Assembly: GCA_021769135.1 (NCBI GenBank)
Contig: JAETTM010000003.1
Span: 1-64,000 of the forward strand
Origin: Lachnospiraceae bacterium
GTDB lineage: Bacteria; Bacillota; Clostridia; Lachnospirales; Lachnospiraceae
Direction of reading: 5' to 3'
DNA: 64,000 nucleotides
In this document: in pieces, positions 34,110 to 44,018 of the stretch
Layout of the letters: every line of letters starts with the position of its first letter
Numbering within the stretch: position 1 is the first letter of the stretch
The notes under the pieces: generated by a model
Databases searched by the model: none
What the model saw: the letters and a program-made list of their open reading frames with translations, nothing else
Told to the model about the DNA's origin: nothing
Position numbers and translations under genes: made by a program

Positions 34110-35794
34110 TTTTTTGCCAAGTCTGTTTCGTCAAACGCTTCGCTGATTGCCTCCCCCGCCGGCACCATAGGGAAAACCTTATCATCCTCCGGTATCACGC
34201 ATTCGATAAGCACGGGCGCTTTCATAGCAATGGCCTTTTCTATGGCCGGCCCCACTTCTTCCTTCTTTGTCACCTTGATTGCCCCGCACCCCAGGCCCTG
34301 CGCCACCATGCAGAAGTCCACTTTATCGTTTAACACCGTCTGGGAATATCTTTGCCCGTAGAACAAAGTCTGCCATTGGCGCACCATTCCCAGCACATGG
34401 TTGTTGATGACGATCTGAATAATCGGTATATTATAACGGCTGGCCGTGGCCAATTCGTTCATATTCATCCGGAAGCAGCCATCCCCGGCAATATTCACGC
34501 ATATCTTCTCCGGCCTACCCATCTTTGCGCCAATACATGCGCCCAGGCCGTAGCCCATCGTTCCCAAACCGCCGGAACTAATAAACGTACGCGGTTTTGA
34601 GTATTTATAATATTGGGCCGCCCACATCTGATGCTGCCCTACATCGGTCGTCACAATCGCTTCCCCGCCCGTTATCCGGTCCAGCTCTTCTATGATATAT
34701 GGGCAGGACAATTGGTTTTTATTATAATTCAGCGGATATTTCTCTTTCATCTCCTGAATATGCTCTACCCATTCCTTATGCTCCATCTGGGGCAGGAGGC
34801 GGTTAATCTCCGTGAGAACTTCCTTTAAATCGCCTACCACCGATGCCTCCGTATGGATATTTTTGTTGATTTCCGCCGCATCGATATCGATTTGAACCAC
34901 TTTGGCATGGCTGGCAAAGCTGGCTGCGTTTCCCACCACCCGGTCGGAGAACCTGGCGCCCAACGCTACTAAAAGGTCGCATTCGCTGACTCCCAGATTG
35001 GAAGTCTTCGTTCCATGCATGCCAATCATCCCCGTATATAGGGCGTCGTGGCCGTCGAAAGCCCCTTTCCCCATCAAAGTGTCGCACACTGGAGCATCCA
35101 GCTTTTTGGCAAACTCCGTCACTTCTTTGGCCGCTTCCGAGATTACGGCGCCGCCGCCCACATAAACATAAGGTTTTTGGGCCTTCTGCATCAGTTCCAG
35201 CACTTTCTCTATATCTTGCCCTGTATATTGTTTATCCTTAGAATTATCCCTTGCAAGGGAATCCGCCGTTCCAGGCTCATATTCGCAAAGGTTCGCCGTC
35301 ACATCTTTCGTAATATCCACCAGCACCGGGCCGGGGCGTCCGCTCCCTGCTATTTTAAAAGCTTTCCGCAGGGTATCCGCCAATATATTCACATCCTTTA
35401 CAATATAGCCATGCTTGGTAATCGGCATGGTAACGCCCGCAATATCCACTTCCTGGAAGGAATCCTTTCCCAAGAGGGGGAGGTTCACATTGCAGGTAAT
35501 GGCCACCATAGGCACGGAGTCCATATAGGCCGTTGCAATCCCCGTCACCAGGTTCGTGGCCCCCGGACCGCTGGTGGCGAGACATACCCCTACTTTCCCC
35601 GTCGCCCTTGCATAACCATCCGCCGCATGGGCCGCCCCCTGTTCATGGGAGGTTAAAATATGGTTGATTTCACCGCTATGCTTATATAACGCATCGTATA
35701 CGTTTAATATAGTTCCTCCCGGGTAGCCGAAAACGGTATCCACACCCTGTTCCTTTAAGCACTCCACTACTATTTCCGCGCCTGTAAGCTGCAT
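34106..35794 (-). CDS. ilvB: acetolactate synthase large subunit
   Basis: A 562-residue ThDP enzyme for the first common step of isoleucine and valine synthesis. It shows GYPGGTILNVYDAL, the catalytic Glu in SHEQGAAHAADGYARATG and the ThDP/Mg2+ motif GDGCFRMN...N. The FAD-binding region between (about 200-330) marks the biosynthetic type. The start at 35794 (MQLTGAEI) has GGAGG at good spacing; the ATG at 35809 overlaps that site. It follows ilvD by about 80 bp. No ilvN regulatory subunit follows; the next gene is an L,D-transpeptidase overlapping by four bases. Confidence 0.95.
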   Translation of the reverse strand: MQLTGAEIVVECLKEQGVDTVFGYPGGTILNVYDALYKHSGEINHILTSHEQGAAHAADGYARATGKVGVCLATSGPGATNLVTGIATAYMDSVPMVAITCNVNLPLLGKDSFQEVDIAGVTMPITKHGYIVKDVNILADTLRKAFKIAGSGRPGPVLVDITKDVTANLCEYEPGTADSLARDNSKDKQYTGQDIEKVLELMQKAQKPYVYVGGGAVISEAAKEVTEFAKKLDAPVCDTLMGKGAFDGHDALYTGMIGMHGTKTSNLGVSECDLLVALGARFSDRVVGNAASFASHAKVVQIDIDAAEINKNIHTEASVVGDLKEVLTEINRLLPQMEHKEWVEHIQEMKEKYPLNYNKNQLSCPYIIEELDRITGGEAIVTTDVGQHQMWAAQYYKYSKPRTFISSGGLGTMGYGLGACIGAKMGRPEKICVNIAGDGCFRMNMNELATASRYNIPIIQIVINNHVLGMVRQWQTLFYGQRYSQTVLNDKVDFCMVAQGLGCGAIKVTKKEEVGPAIEKAIAMKAPVLIECVIPEDDKVFPMVPAGEAISEAFDETDLAKK

Positions 35795-35877
35795 TGTTAT
35801 ATCCTCCATTCCAGTCCTATATCCGCCGTCCAGTTCCGATGGTGCCAGCGGTGGACTCTATCTTGCATCTATTATAT

Positions 35878-37548
35878 TTACCTGCGGGGCACTTCCAAAA
35901 TTGCGCCCTTATTGCCGCTGGTCACCAGTTCTCTGTAACGCGACAGATAACCGGCAGTCACTTTCGGTTCCCTGGGCTGCCATTTTTCCCTTCTCTTTTC
36001 CAGTTCCTCTTCCGATACTTTCATATTAATGGTATTCTCCGGGATATTGATGCTGATAATATCCCCTTCCTCTACCAAGGCAATGGGGCCTCCTACAGCC
36101 GCTTCCGGAGATACATGCCCGATGGATGCCCCCCGGGATGCCCCGGAAAAACGCCCGTCCGTGATCAATGCCACGCTGGCCCCCAGCCCCATTCCGGCGA
36201 TGGCCGATGTGGGGTTCAGCATTTCCCTCATTCCCGGCCCTCCTTTAGGCCCTTCATAACGGATAACCACCACATCCCCGGCCACGATTTTCCCGCCTTT
36301 AATGGCATCTATCGCATCTTCTTCGCAGTCGAAAACCCTCGCAGGGCCTTCATGCACCATCATTTCAGGCACAACCGCCGAACGTTTCACCACGCACGAA
36401 TCCGGCGCCAGGTTCCCTTTTAACACGGCAATGCCGCCTGTCTGGCTGTAAGGGTTTTCCAATGGGCGGATTACTTCCGGGTTCTTGTTCGTACAGCCCT
36501 TAATATTTTCCCCTACGGTCTTTCCCGTCACCGTCATCAAATCCGTATACAGCAGGCCCTTTTTATTCAACTCATTCATAACCGCATAAATGCCGCCCGC
36601 TTCGTTTAAGTCCTCCATATAGGTAGGGCCGGCCGGTGCCAGGTGGCAAAGGTTGGGCGTTTCCGCCGAAAGCCGGTTAGCCACTTCCAAATCCAGTTCC
36701 ACTCCCGCTTCATGAGCGATGGCCGGAAGGTGCAGCATGGAATTGGTGGAACATCCCAGGGCCATATCCATTCGAAGGGCATTTAAGAAAGCTTTCTCGG
36801 TCATGATATCACGAGGCTTGATATCCTTTTCCACCAGCTCCATGATTTTCATGCCCGCATGCTTTGCCAGGCGGATTCTTTCGGAGTATACTGCCGGAAC
36901 CGTTCCGTTCCCTTTCAATCCCATTCCCAGCGCTTCCGTCAGGCAGTTCATGGAATTGGCCGTATACATACCGGAACAGGAACCGCAGGTAGGGCATACC
37001 TTCTCTTCAAATTCGCAAAGTTCCTCCATGGACATAGTTCCCGCCGCCACGCTTCCTACCGCTTCAAACATGGAGGAAAGGCTTCTCTTCTCCCCTTTCA
37101 CATGCCCCGCCAGCATAGGGCCGCCGGAACAGAATATAGTCGGGATGTTCAGTCTGGCCGCCGCCATCAAAAGCCCCGGCACATTTTTGTCGCAGTTGGG
37201 CACCATTACCAGGCCGTCGAAGCCGTGGGCAAGTGCCATGCACTCCGTGCTGTCAGCAATCAAATCTCTTGTAACCAGGGAATATTTCATTCCGATATGC
37301 CCCATGGCAATCCCATCGCACACCGCGATGGCCGGAAACACCACCGGCATCCCCCCTGCCATAGCTACTCCCATCTTAACTGCTTCCACAATTTTATCCA
37401 GGTTCATATGGCCCGGCACTATCTCATTGTAGGAGCTTACAATGCCTATCATGGGGCGTTTTCTTTCTTCCTCGGTATACCCCAAGGCGTTGAACAAACT
37501 TCTGTGCGGCGCCTGTTGGGTGCCTGTTTTTACGGAATCGCTTCTCAT
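35878..37548 (-). CDS. ilvD: dihydroxy-acid dehydratase
   Basis: A 556-residue iron-sulfur dehydratase of valine, leucine and isoleucine synthesis. Cluster cysteines lie in [10 protein letters not shown] and [18 protein letters not shown]. Other family motifs are [35 protein letters not shown] and [17 protein letters not shown]. It begins [19 protein letters not shown], the normal N-terminus. The leader carries the GCGCAGAAATGAGG motif shared with rnr and eno. A MITE-like repeat lies upstream between it and the membrane protein gene. Confidence 0.97.
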   Translation of the reverse strand: MRSDSVKTGTQQAPHRSLFNALGYTEEERKRPMIGIVSSYNEIVPGHMNLDKIVEAVKMGVAMAGGMPVVFPAIAVCDGIAMGHIGMKYSLVTRDLIADSTECMALAHGFDGLVMVPNCDKNVPGLLMAAARLNIPTIFCSGGPMLAGHVKGEKRSLSSMFEAVGSVAAGTMSMEELCEFEEKVCPTCGSCSGMYTANSMNCLTEALGMGLKGNGTVPAVYSERIRLAKHAGMKIMELVEKDIKPRDIMTEKAFLNALRMDMALGCSTNSMLHLPAIAHEAGVELDLEVANRLSAETPNLCHLAPAGPTYMEDLNEAGGIYAVMNELNKKGLLYTDLMTVTGKTVGENIKGCTNKNPEVIRPLENPYSQTGGIAVLKGNLAPDSCVVKRSAVVPEMMVHEGPARVFDCEEDAIDAIKGGKIVAGDVVVIRYEGPKGGPGMREMLNPTSAIAGMGLGASVALITDGRFSGASRGASIGHVSPEAAVGGPIALVEEGDIISINIPENTINMKVSEEELEKRREKWQPREPKVTAGYLSRYRELVTSGNKGAILEVPRR

Positions 37549-37624
37549 GTTTACCTCATTTCTGCGCGGCTTTTATATTTTTCTAATTGGTATTGCCCGG
37601 CTTTTCCGGAATTATATGCCTCAT

Positions 37625-37657
37625 CAAGTTTGTGGACACCGCGCAGGCACAAACTTG
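37625..37657. repeat. short perfect palindrome upstream of ilvD
   Basis: CAAGTTTGTG/CACAAACTTG, ten base pairs around a 13-base GC-rich loop. It stands next to a larger repeat element and has no T-run. Confidence 0.5.
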
Positions 37658-37718
37658 GAATGACGGATTCAAGCCATAAGGCAGTCAATGCATATGTGAA
37701 GCCGTCTGCGCTTTCACT

Positions 37719-37860
37719 GTAACATTTCAGCCTTCCGGCTTCCTGTTACGGAATCTGCCCATTCCAAGTCGCCTTCGGCGAGGGGCAGATTCTTTTTCGC
37801 TAAATTTACGAGCTCTTACGGACTTTGCAGCAAGTGCAAAGTCCTGGGCTGAACTGTTAC
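37719..37860. repeat. MITE-like inverted repeat element, long form
   Basis: A 142-bp element bounded by GTAACATTTCAGCC and the complement GTAACAGTTCAGCC. Inside are a strong hairpin GAATCTGCCC/GGGCAGATTC (37751-37792, followed by TTTTT on the plus strand) and the CTTTGCAGCAAGTGCAAAG module. A 73-bp relative at 11030-11102 lacks the GAATCTGCCC hairpin. It lies between the GT-C-like gene stop (37864) and ilvD. Confidence 0.78.
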
Positions 37861-37863
37861 CTT

Positions 37864-39465
37864 TCACTTCTTTTTATATACAATATATTCTTCATTCTCA
37901 TAAACCGGATTCATTTCGCCTTCCAGCCATTCCCATGGAACCGTTTCATAAGTCCGGTAGAATTCCCAGCGGAAATTCCCCGTTTCCGGTATTGTCATTT
38001 CTTTATGGAGCAATACCGTATCCGCCCCCTCTATCTCCTGGCTTTCACACTCTATACCATAATAAAATTTTAGCAGATATTGCTGGTAACAATCGGTAAC
38101 GCAAAGGTTTTCCCCTTCCTGAATCCCCGCTTTTTCCAAAGCATCCTTCGCGTAATATTCCGACATGCCGTATTCCCCATTATACCCCTTTGACATCAAC
38201 AGAGCAATCGATATCAGGGCACATGCCGTAACCGCAATATTTTTGACCGCTTTTCTTTCCCGGCAGAATTTTTCCAGCATCTGCCCCAGACAGCATAAGA
38301 GCATAGCCACTGGTATCCCTATATATGAATAAACCCTGAAATAGGGCAAAGCGCATTGAATTATTAAAAATATCGGCATAAGGAGAAGAACAGCCGCAAT
38401 CAGCAGCGGGAGGAAATAATGCTCCTTATCTTCCGCCTTATATTTCCTCCATCCCCACAGAAGGACAAAAACAATGCCTGCCGCTGTAATAATCAGCAGA
38501 AAGCCGCCAATCCGGGGATAATATAGGTCGAACAGCGACCGGAGCCATTCCGACAGCCTGGCCAGATACCCCTGACGCTCCACGCTTTGAATATAGGGCG
38601 TGGCCAGCATATAATCCATCCCCGTGCGCAGCGACAGAACAGGCGCCGAGCGAATAATGCCGATATGCCCCTGTCCGTAGAACGCTCCCCCTTCCGCCTT
38701 GCTTAACAGATTCGAACCGATTGCCAGCCAAATCACCCCATACAGCAGCAATGTATTTAGGGCTGCCGCCAGGCTGCTTATGATAAGATGCACCAACGGC
38801 TTCATTTTATGCAGGGAGAGCAGGAAAAGCCCTCCCGCAACGCAAACCGGAACCACCCAGTAAACGCTGCTGGGCAGGATATACAACCCTAAAGTCAGGG
38901 AAACGGAAAAAGCCCCATAGTATATGAAATCCCTTTTCGTCTCCGCCCCTTCCTTCCAGCCGATTTCCTGCAGCATACAAACGGCCATCAGGAAACAGGA
39001 TACCGCCAGCGTATAGCCCCGCCCCTGCACCGCCAGCTGATTCACCAGATTCATGCAGGAATATAGAAGCACGCAGCAAAAGGACCATCCCCAGGAAAAA
39101 CATTTCCTGCATATCCTGTAAAGCAAAACCAGATTCAACAAAGCCGCCAGATAGGACATCCCCCGCAGGCCGATGAGAGGATTGCCAAACAGATTCAGGA
39201 AGCCGGAAAGAACGGAATAGCCCACATGATTGTTGGGCAAAGGCCAATGGATAGCGGCATATACCGGACCCCTGCTGATAAAATAATAGTATGTATACAG
39301 TTCATCATACCAGGGGGTCAGGGCGAACAGCCGGAAGCCGTAATAAACCGCCATCCATAAAAGCCACAGGACAAACAGCCCGTTTTCCCTATCTTTTATA
39401 AATTTCCTATTTATGAAGTTTTTCCACAAGCAAATCACCCATCTTCGAACAGGACACCTTCTCAC
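37864..39465 (-). CDS. multi-pass membrane protein, GT-C glycosyltransferase-like (PMT/ArnT type)
   Basis: About 520-533 residues. There are ten or more transmembrane helices over residues 28-400 and a soluble C-terminal part. Near the first loop lies [17 protein letters not shown], whose Asp-Glu pair is the usual catalytic site of lipid-linked-sugar (GT-C) transferases; [14 protein letters not shown] fits the same loop. The donor and acceptor are unknown. The frame opens inside the 3' end of leuB (59-bp overlap) and no ATG has a clear ribosome site, so the true start may be a TTG or GTG a little downstream. Confidence 0.78.
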   Translation of the reverse strand: MRRCPVRRWVICLWKNFINRKFIKDRENGLFVLWLLWMAVYYGFRLFALTPWYDELYTYYYFISRGPVYAAIHWPLPNNHVGYSVLSGFLNLFGNPLIGLRGMSYLAALLNLVLLYRICRKCFSWGWSFCCVLLYSCMNLVNQLAVQGRGYTLAVSCFLMAVCMLQEIGWKEGAETKRDFIYYGAFSVSLTLGLYILPSSVYWVVPVCVAGGLFLLSLHKMKPLVHLIISSLAAALNTLLLYGVIWLAIGSNLLSKAEGGAFYGQGHIGIIRSAPVLSLRTGMDYMLATPYIQSVERQGYLARLSEWLRSLFDLYYPRIGGFLLIITAAGIVFVLLWGWRKYKAEDKEHYFLPLLIAAVLLLMPIFLIIQCALPYFRVYSYIGIPVAMLLCCLGQMLEKFCRERKAVKNIAVTACALISIALLMSKGYNGEYGMSEYYAKDALEKAGIQEGENLCVTDCYQQYLLKFYYGIECESQEIEGADTVLLHKEMTIPETGNFRWEFYRTYETVPWEWLEGEMNPVYENEEYIVYKKK

Positions 39466-40495
39466 AGCCTTCCGACATAATGTCCACCGTCCTGTAGCCT
39501 TCTTTCAGTACTTTTTTCACGGCTGCTTCCACCGCATCCGCCTCTTTATCCAAATCAAAGGAATATCTTAACATCATCGCCGCCGAAAGGATTGTGGCTA
39601 TCGGGTTTGCAATATTCTTCCCCGCAATATCCGGTGCCGAACCATGGCTGGGCTCATACAGGCCAAACTTTGTATCGTTCAAAGATGCGGAAGAGAGCAT
39701 CCCGATTGAGCCGGTTACCATGCTCGCCTCATCGGAAAGAATATCCCCGAACATATTTTCCGTCAAAATCACATCGAACTGGGCCGGGTCTTTCACAAGC
39801 TGCATGGCACAATTGTCCACCAGCATATGTTCCAGCGTCACATCAGGATAATCCTTCGCCACTTCTTCCACTACCGCCCTCCAAAGCCTTGACGAATCCA
39901 GCACATTGGCTTTGTCCACGCTGGTTACCTTTTTCCTTCTCTTCCTTGCAATGTCAAAGCCTTTAACGGCGATACGGCGGATTTCATTTTCGTCATAAGT
40001 CAGGGTATCTATCGCCTTTCTTACCCCGTTTTCCTCCACCGTCTTCCTTTCTCCAAAATAAAGCCCGCCGGTCAGTTCCCTCATAATCAGCATATCAAAG
40101 CCCCTTGAGCTGATTTCCTCTTTTAACGGGCAGGCCCCTGCCAGTTCTTCATACAATACCGCCGGGCGCAAATTGGCAAAAAGGTTCAACGCCTTGCGAA
40201 TGCCAAGAAGCCCTGCTTCCGGCCTTAAATTCGGCGGCAATTGATACCATGGGGATGTGGTAGTGTCGCCGCCGATGGAACCCATCAGCACCGCATCCGC
40301 TGCCTTTGCGTCCGCCACCGCTTCCTCTGTCAGAGGAACCCCGTGCACATCGATGGACGCGCCGCCCATAAGAATATCCTTATATTTTATTTCATGTCCG
40401 TAAAGCTGGGCTACTTTGTCCAGTACTTTTTTCGCCTCCCTTACGATTTCCGGCCCAATGCCGTCGCCCGGAATACAGGTAATATTTAATTCCAT
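39407..40495 (-). CDS. leuB: 3-isopropylmalate dehydrogenase
   Basis: A 362-residue NAD-dependent dehydrogenase of leucine synthesis. It shows GDGIGPEIV, the substrate arginines ([25 protein letters not shown]), the Lys/Tyr pair and the metal Asp motif [17 protein letters not shown], and the NAD loop [13 protein letters not shown]. The ATG follows GAAGGAGTGAAGC. It has its own promoter. leuA, leuC and leuD are not in this window. The downstream membrane protein gene overlaps its end. Confidence 0.96.
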   Translation of the reverse strand: MELNITCIPGDGIGPEIVREAKKVLDKVAQLYGHEIKYKDILMGGASIDVHGVPLTEEAVADAKAADAVLMGSIGGDTTTSPWYQLPPNLRPEAGLLGIRKALNLFANLRPAVLYEELAGACPLKEEISSRGFDMLIMRELTGGLYFGERKTVEENGVRKAIDTLTYDENEIRRIAVKGFDIARKRRKKVTSVDKANVLDSSRLWRAVVEEVAKDYPDVTLEHMLVDNCAMQLVKDPAQFDVILTENMFGDILSDEASMVTGSIGMLSSASLNDTKFGLYEPSHGSAPDIAGKNIANPIATILSAAMMLRYSFDLDKEADAVEAAVKKVLKEGYRTVDIMSEGCEKVSCSKMGDLLVEKLHK

Positions 40496-40548
40496 AATGC
40501 TTCACTCCTTCTGTTTAGCATAGTAAAGTATCAAAGACTACTTTCAAC

Positions 40549-40577
40549 ATAATATCGTATAATAGGGGAAAATTCAA
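40549..40577 (-). promoter_or_regulatory. leuB promoter
   Basis: On the minus strand, TTGAAT (40572-40577), 17 bp, TATTAT (40549-40554), about 55 bp upstream of leuB. No T-box or leader peptide was recognised. Confidence 0.65.
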
Positions 40578-40632
40578 GGGGATTGGACGAAAAATGAAGG
40601 TGAATGGCAACAGTTCAGCCCAAAATAAAAAT

Positions 40633-40657
40633 CAATGCCCAGGCAGCCCAGGCATTG
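40633..40657 (-). terminator. yajC terminator
   Basis: CAATGCC/GGCATTG arms followed on the minus strand by ATTTTTATTTT. It is about 40 bp beyond the yajC stop. Confidence 0.8.
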
Positions 40658-40694
40658 GTATGTTTACTATTTACTATGATTGGCCAAAAAAATC

Positions 40695-41018
40695 TTATTT
40701 TGTTTCCGCGTCCGGTTTTTCCACTTCCGCTATGGCCGCTTTTCTCATCGGAATCCTGCAGTTTTTGTTATTTCCAAACTCTACAATAACAGTGTCGTCG
40801 GTAATATCAATGATAACCCCATACATTCCGCTGCTCGTAAGGACATAATCGCCTATTTCAAGTGCAGACAACATCGCCGTCATCTTTTTCTGTTCCTTTT
40901 TCTGCGGACGAATCATCAGGAAGTAAAATACACCGATAATCAGGATTATTTCTATAATCATGATTGCGCCCATTCCTTCGCCGCCTGCTGCCGCACCTTC
41001 TGCCAAAAGTATACCCAT
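40695..41018 (-). CDS. yajC: preprotein translocase accessory subunit YajC
   Basis: A 107-residue membrane protein. One N-terminal transmembrane helix (about 18-38) ends with FYFLMIRPQKKEQKK, the family signature. It is followed by a small cytoplasmic beta domain (LEIGDYVLTSSGMYG). An AGGAGGAATTACAA site precedes the ATG. It works with SecDF in protein export. The tgt-yajC order is common across bacteria. Confidence 0.95.
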   Translation of the reverse strand: MGILLAEGAAAGGEGMGAIMIIEIILIIGVFYFLMIRPQKKEQKKMTAMLSALEIGDYVLTSSGMYGVIIDITDDTVIVEFGNNKNCRIPMRKAAIAEVEKPDAETK

Positions 41019-41181
41019 TTGTAATTCCTCCTAAAAATTTATCTTCACTCCGGCCCTGAAAAATAGCCTAATACATATCATACACAAAATTGAGGCATAA
41101 AACAAGTACTTTGTTGAGAATTTCATAAACACTGGTATCAGTTCAGCCTTTCGGATTCTTTGCCGCATCTGCATACCTGTC

Positions 41182-42309
41182 CTAACCGTTATCCATCCCT
41201 GCCAGTTTCCTTCTTTTATATTCCCCAAAACGCCCTTCGTCCAGCGCCTCCCTGATTTCTTCCATCATAGTGTTATAAAAATAAAGATTATGAAGCACAC
41301 AAAGCCTCATGCCCAGCATTTCCTTCGCCTTCAGCAGATGGCGGATATAGGCTCTGGAATAGCGCCTGCAGGCAGGGCAGCCGCAGCCTTCTTCAATAGG
41401 GCGGCCATCGGTCTCATATTTGGCGTTGAAAAGATTGATTTTTCCGTGGTTGGTATATAAATGCCCATGGCGCCCGTTGCGGCTGGGATAAACACAGTCA
41501 AAGAAGTCCACGCCCCGCTCCACCCCTTCCAGAATATTGGCAGGGGTTCCTACCCCCATGAGGTACGTGGGCTTGTCCACGGGAAGATGGGGAACCGTTT
41601 CTTCCAGAATATAATACATTTCCTCGTGGCTCTCCCCTACGGCCAGCCCGCCGATGGCATAACCGTCCAACTCCATTTCCGATATCCGTTTGGCATGTTC
41701 CACACGGATATCCGCAAACACCGCCCCCTGGTTAATGGCAAAAAGCATTTGGTTCTTATTAATCGTATCTTCCAGCCCGTTCAACCGTTTCATCTCTTCT
41801 TTACACCGCATAAGCCAACGGGTCGTCCGGTCTACGGAAGCCTGCACATATGCCCTGTCGGCACGGCTGGAAGGACATTCGTCAAAGGCCATAGCTATGG
41901 TGGAAGCCAGATTGGATTGAATCCCCATGCTTTCCTCCGGTCCCATGAAAATTTTCCTCCCATCCACATGGGAATTGAAATAAACCCCTTCCTCCTTTAT
42001 TTTCCGTAAGGAAGCAAGGGAAAAAACCTGAAATCCGCCGGAATCCGTTAAAATAGGTTTATCCCATGACATAAACTTGTGGAGCCCGCCCATTGCCTTC
42101 ACAATTTCATCCCCCGGCCTCACATGGAGATGGTATGTGTTGGACAGCTCCACCTGAGTTTTTATCCCTTCCAAATCCTCTGTGGAAACCGCCCCTTTAA
42201 TCGCTGCCGCCGTTCCCACGTTCATGAACACCGGCGTCTGGATAATTCCGTGCACCGTATGAAATTCCCCTCTTTTAGCTCTTCCTTCCTGTTTTAACAA
42301 TCGATACAT
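41182..42309 (-). CDS. tgt: tRNA-guanine transglycosylase
   Basis: A 375-residue enzyme that exchanges guanine 34 for the preQ1 base in GUN-anticodon tRNAs. It has LTDSGGFQVFSL with a catalytic Asp, GYAIGGLAVGES, FDCVYPSRNGRHG with the nucleophile Asp, and the zinc site CGCPACRRYSRAYIRHL. The start MYRLLKQEGRAKRGEF is normal. It is followed by yajC. Together with queH at 50 kb it indicates queuosine modification; queCDEF are not in this window. Confidence 0.97.
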   Translation of the reverse strand: MYRLLKQEGRAKRGEFHTVHGIIQTPVFMNVGTAAAIKGAVSTEDLEGIKTQVELSNTYHLHVRPGDEIVKAMGGLHKFMSWDKPILTDSGGFQVFSLASLRKIKEEGVYFNSHVDGRKIFMGPEESMGIQSNLASTIAMAFDECPSSRADRAYVQASVDRTTRWLMRCKEEMKRLNGLEDTINKNQMLFAINQGAVFADIRVEHAKRISEMELDGYAIGGLAVGESHEEMYYILEETVPHLPVDKPTYLMGVGTPANILEGVERGVDFFDCVYPSRNGRHGHLYTNHGKINLFNAKYETDGRPIEEGCGCPACRRYSRAYIRHLLKAKEMLGMRLCVLHNLYFYNTMMEEIREALDEGRFGEYKRRKLAGMDNG

Positions 42310-42520
42310 TTTCTTTCCTCTGTTCTCCTGACAAATTGAGTAGTTATTATGTTATGTATTTTATAACCTTCTTTTTCAACAGTGCTATTATACCAAAAGG
42401 GTAATCAGGTGTAAAGAATCTGTGGGCGGCCAACAGTGCATAGTACATATCGTGCTTTCAATTCCATATACTATCTATGTATATAACAATATCCTATTAC
42501 CGTCGAATGGAGGTTTTCCA

Positions 42521-43009
42521 ATGAAAAAACTGAAATCTTATATCATAGCCGGCATCATTTTTGTTTTGACAGCCGGAACGCTTTCCCATTTTCTCTATGG
42601 CTGGACCGGAAATAACTTTATTATCGGATTCTTTGCCCCGGTCAGCGAATCCGTCTGGGAACATATGAAACTGGTATTTTTTCCCATGCTTTTCTATTCG
42701 CTCTTTGCCGTCATAAAGTTAAAGGGCGATTACCCGTGCGTAGCTTCTTCTTTATGCTTTGGCATCTTGGTCGGCACATGGCTGATTCCTCTTCTTTTTT
42801 ACCTTTATACTTATCTCCTCGGCAAAAATATCCTTATTCTTGATATTGGAACCTTTGCCCTAAGCACTGCCGCCGCATTCTTTATCGCTTATAAGCTTAC
42901 TCTGTCCTGCCGCCTGCAGCCCTATGCCCTTTGGCTGTACTGTGCGGTGGGCGTTCTTCTTATCTGTTTTGTGTTATTTACTTATCGGTCTCCCATACCC
43001 CATTCCTGA
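42521..43009 (+). CDS. DUF6512-like membrane protein
   Basis: A 162-residue protein with about five transmembrane helices. The segment FAPVSESVWEHMKLVFFPML near residues 40-60 is typical of DUF6512 proteins. The function is unknown. The ATG at 42521 has ATGGAGGTTTTCCA before it; earlier in-frame codons lack a site. It is a lone plus-strand gene divergent from tgt, followed by a terminator hairpin. Confidence 0.8.
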   Translation: MKKLKSYIIAGIIFVLTAGTLSHFLYGWTGNNFIIGFFAPVSESVWEHMKLVFFPMLFYSLFAVIKLKGDYPCVASSLCFGILVGTWLIPLLFYLYTYLLGKNILILDIGTFALSTAAAFFIAYKLTLSCRLQPYALWLYCAVGVLLICFVLFTYRSPIPHS

Positions 43010-43042
43010 TACGTTTGCTCGTTGGGCCCGCCAAAAGCAAAA

Positions 43043-43095
43043 AACAGCCATTGATACCCGTCTCTGCAGATGTGATTCGGATTTCAATGGCTGTT
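43043..43095 (+). terminator. terminator of the DUF6512 gene
   Basis: AACAGCCATTGA/TCAATGGCTGTT, 12 perfect pairs around a long loop, followed by ATATTTTATG. Confidence 0.75.
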
Positions 43096-43216
43096 ATATT
43101 TTATGCTTATAAAAAACAACGGATATCGATGGCAAGTCGCTATTTTGCCGCCTTTGCTCCAAAAGTGGGCTTGTAAGAAGTTATAAGACGATTTCCGTCT
43201 ATAAAATCATTAAAAA

Positions 43217-43252
43217 GGTGTAAAGCCTTAATAATTCAATAGACTTTACACC
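43217..43252. terminator. hairpin downstream of the 49-residue ORF
   Basis: GGTGTAAAG/CTTTACACC arms on either side of an AT-rich loop, just beyond the stop of the small minus-strand reading frame. There is a T-rich stretch on the minus-strand exit side. Confidence 0.55.
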
Positions 43253-43263
43253 CGGTTATGTGA

Positions 43264-43413
43264 CTAATTTACTTCTTTGTTGTTTGCAAGAATGTTTTTT
43301 TTACGCATTTTGAGTTTCTCTTTCTCTTTCTCATCCTTTTCTTTATCTATTAATTCATCTACAAAGTTTATTAAAGCGTTATATACTTCAAATTGTTCAT
43401 CACTCATGCCCAT
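43264..43413 (-). CDS. small hypothetical protein, 49 residues
   Basis: A short frame beginning MGMSDEQFEVYNALINF and continuing with a highly charged helix (ELIDKEKDEKEKEKLK) and ending NNKEVN. An AGTAGGTGAT segment precedes the ATG and a hairpin follows the stop. The amphipathic, charged sequence and AT-rich codons differ from the neighbouring housekeeping genes. The family is not recognised. Confidence 0.5.
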   Translation of the reverse strand: MGMSDEQFEVYNALINFVDELIDKEKDEKEKEKLKMRKKNILANNKEVN

Positions 43414-43599
43414 ACAATCACCTACTTTCTATATTGTTGTGGCTTGTATTGTTACAATATAAGTATATCACAACTTAGATGCAAAGTCTATTCAATTATC
43501 AAGATAGATTGTGTCCGTTAAATGAAATATTAATAGTCAAAAAAATAACCTGAATCCTGTCTTGGCAGCAAACTTCCTTATGCGGGCCTGCGCATAAAC

Positions 43600-43630
43600 A
43601 AAAAAAGCCTGAAACATCGTGTTTTCAGGC
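43600..43630 (-). terminator. terminator of the tRNA-Val/tRNA-Met operon
   Basis: GCCTGAAA/TTTCAGGC arms followed on the minus strand by seven T. A second small palindrome (TATGCG/CGCATA) lies just beyond at about 43579-43596. Confidence 0.88.
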
Positions 43631-43641
43631 ATTCTCTATCA

Positions 43642-43715
43642 TAGCGAGAGGGGGACTTGAACCCTCGACACTACGGGTATGAACCGTATGCTCTAGCCAG
43701 CTGAGCTATCTCGCC
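43642..43715 (-). tRNA. tRNA-Met (anticodon CAT), elongator type
   Basis: A 74-base cloverleaf with acceptor GGCGAGA/TCTCGCT (one G-U pair), D arm GCTCAGCTGGCTAGAGC, anticodon stem TACGG/CCGTA with loop TTCATAC and T arm GGGTTCAAGTCCC. It lacks the three G-C pairs of initiator tRNA in the anticodon stem, so it is elongator Met; tRNA-Ile with a modified CAT is less likely. No CCA is encoded. Confidence 0.92.
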
Positions 43716-43747
43716 ATATAATCTCCCACCGGATATCCGGTAAGAGA

Positions 43748-43820
43748 TGGGACCTATAGGGCTCGAACCTATGACCCTCTGCTTGTAAGGCAGATGCTCT
43801 CCCAGCTGAGCTAAGATCCC
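43748..43820 (-). tRNA. tRNA-Val (anticodon TAC)
   Basis: A 73-base cloverleaf with acceptor GGGATCT/AGGTCCC, D arm GCTCAGCTGGGAGAGC, anticodon stem TCTGC/GCAGA with loop CTTACAA and T arm AGGTTCGAGCCCT. Discriminator A, no encoded CCA. First gene of the two-tRNA operon. Confidence 0.96.
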
Positions 43821-43855
43821 ATATGAGTGGGCTGCTTTCCGCAACCCGCTCTGCT

Positions 43856-43885
43856 ATTATACAATTATATTCCAAGACTTGTCAA
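43856..43885 (-). promoter_or_regulatory. tRNA operon promoter
   Basis: On the minus strand, TTGACA (43880-43885) and TATAAT (43856-43861) are both perfect hexamers with 18-bp spacing. Confidence 0.9.
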
Positions 43886-44018
43886 CAACTTTTTTTAAAT
43901 TTTAAAAAAATTCTGGCTGGCTGGACTTTTGTTTTGCAAATTACTTTATTTAACTCCACTGTTTTACATTACTCTAATTATGATACCCGTACACTTTATT
44001 TTAATTTAGGAGAGGAAC

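Noticed and set aside
40496-40694. T-box riboswitch or leader peptide before leuB
   Set aside because: No T-box sequence or codon-rich leader peptide was seen; only an ordinary promoter and the yajC terminator.
43642-43715. Initiator tRNA-Met
   Set aside because: The anticodon stem is TACGG/CCGTA, not the three G-C pairs typical of initiator tRNA, and the 1-72 position is a G-U pair.
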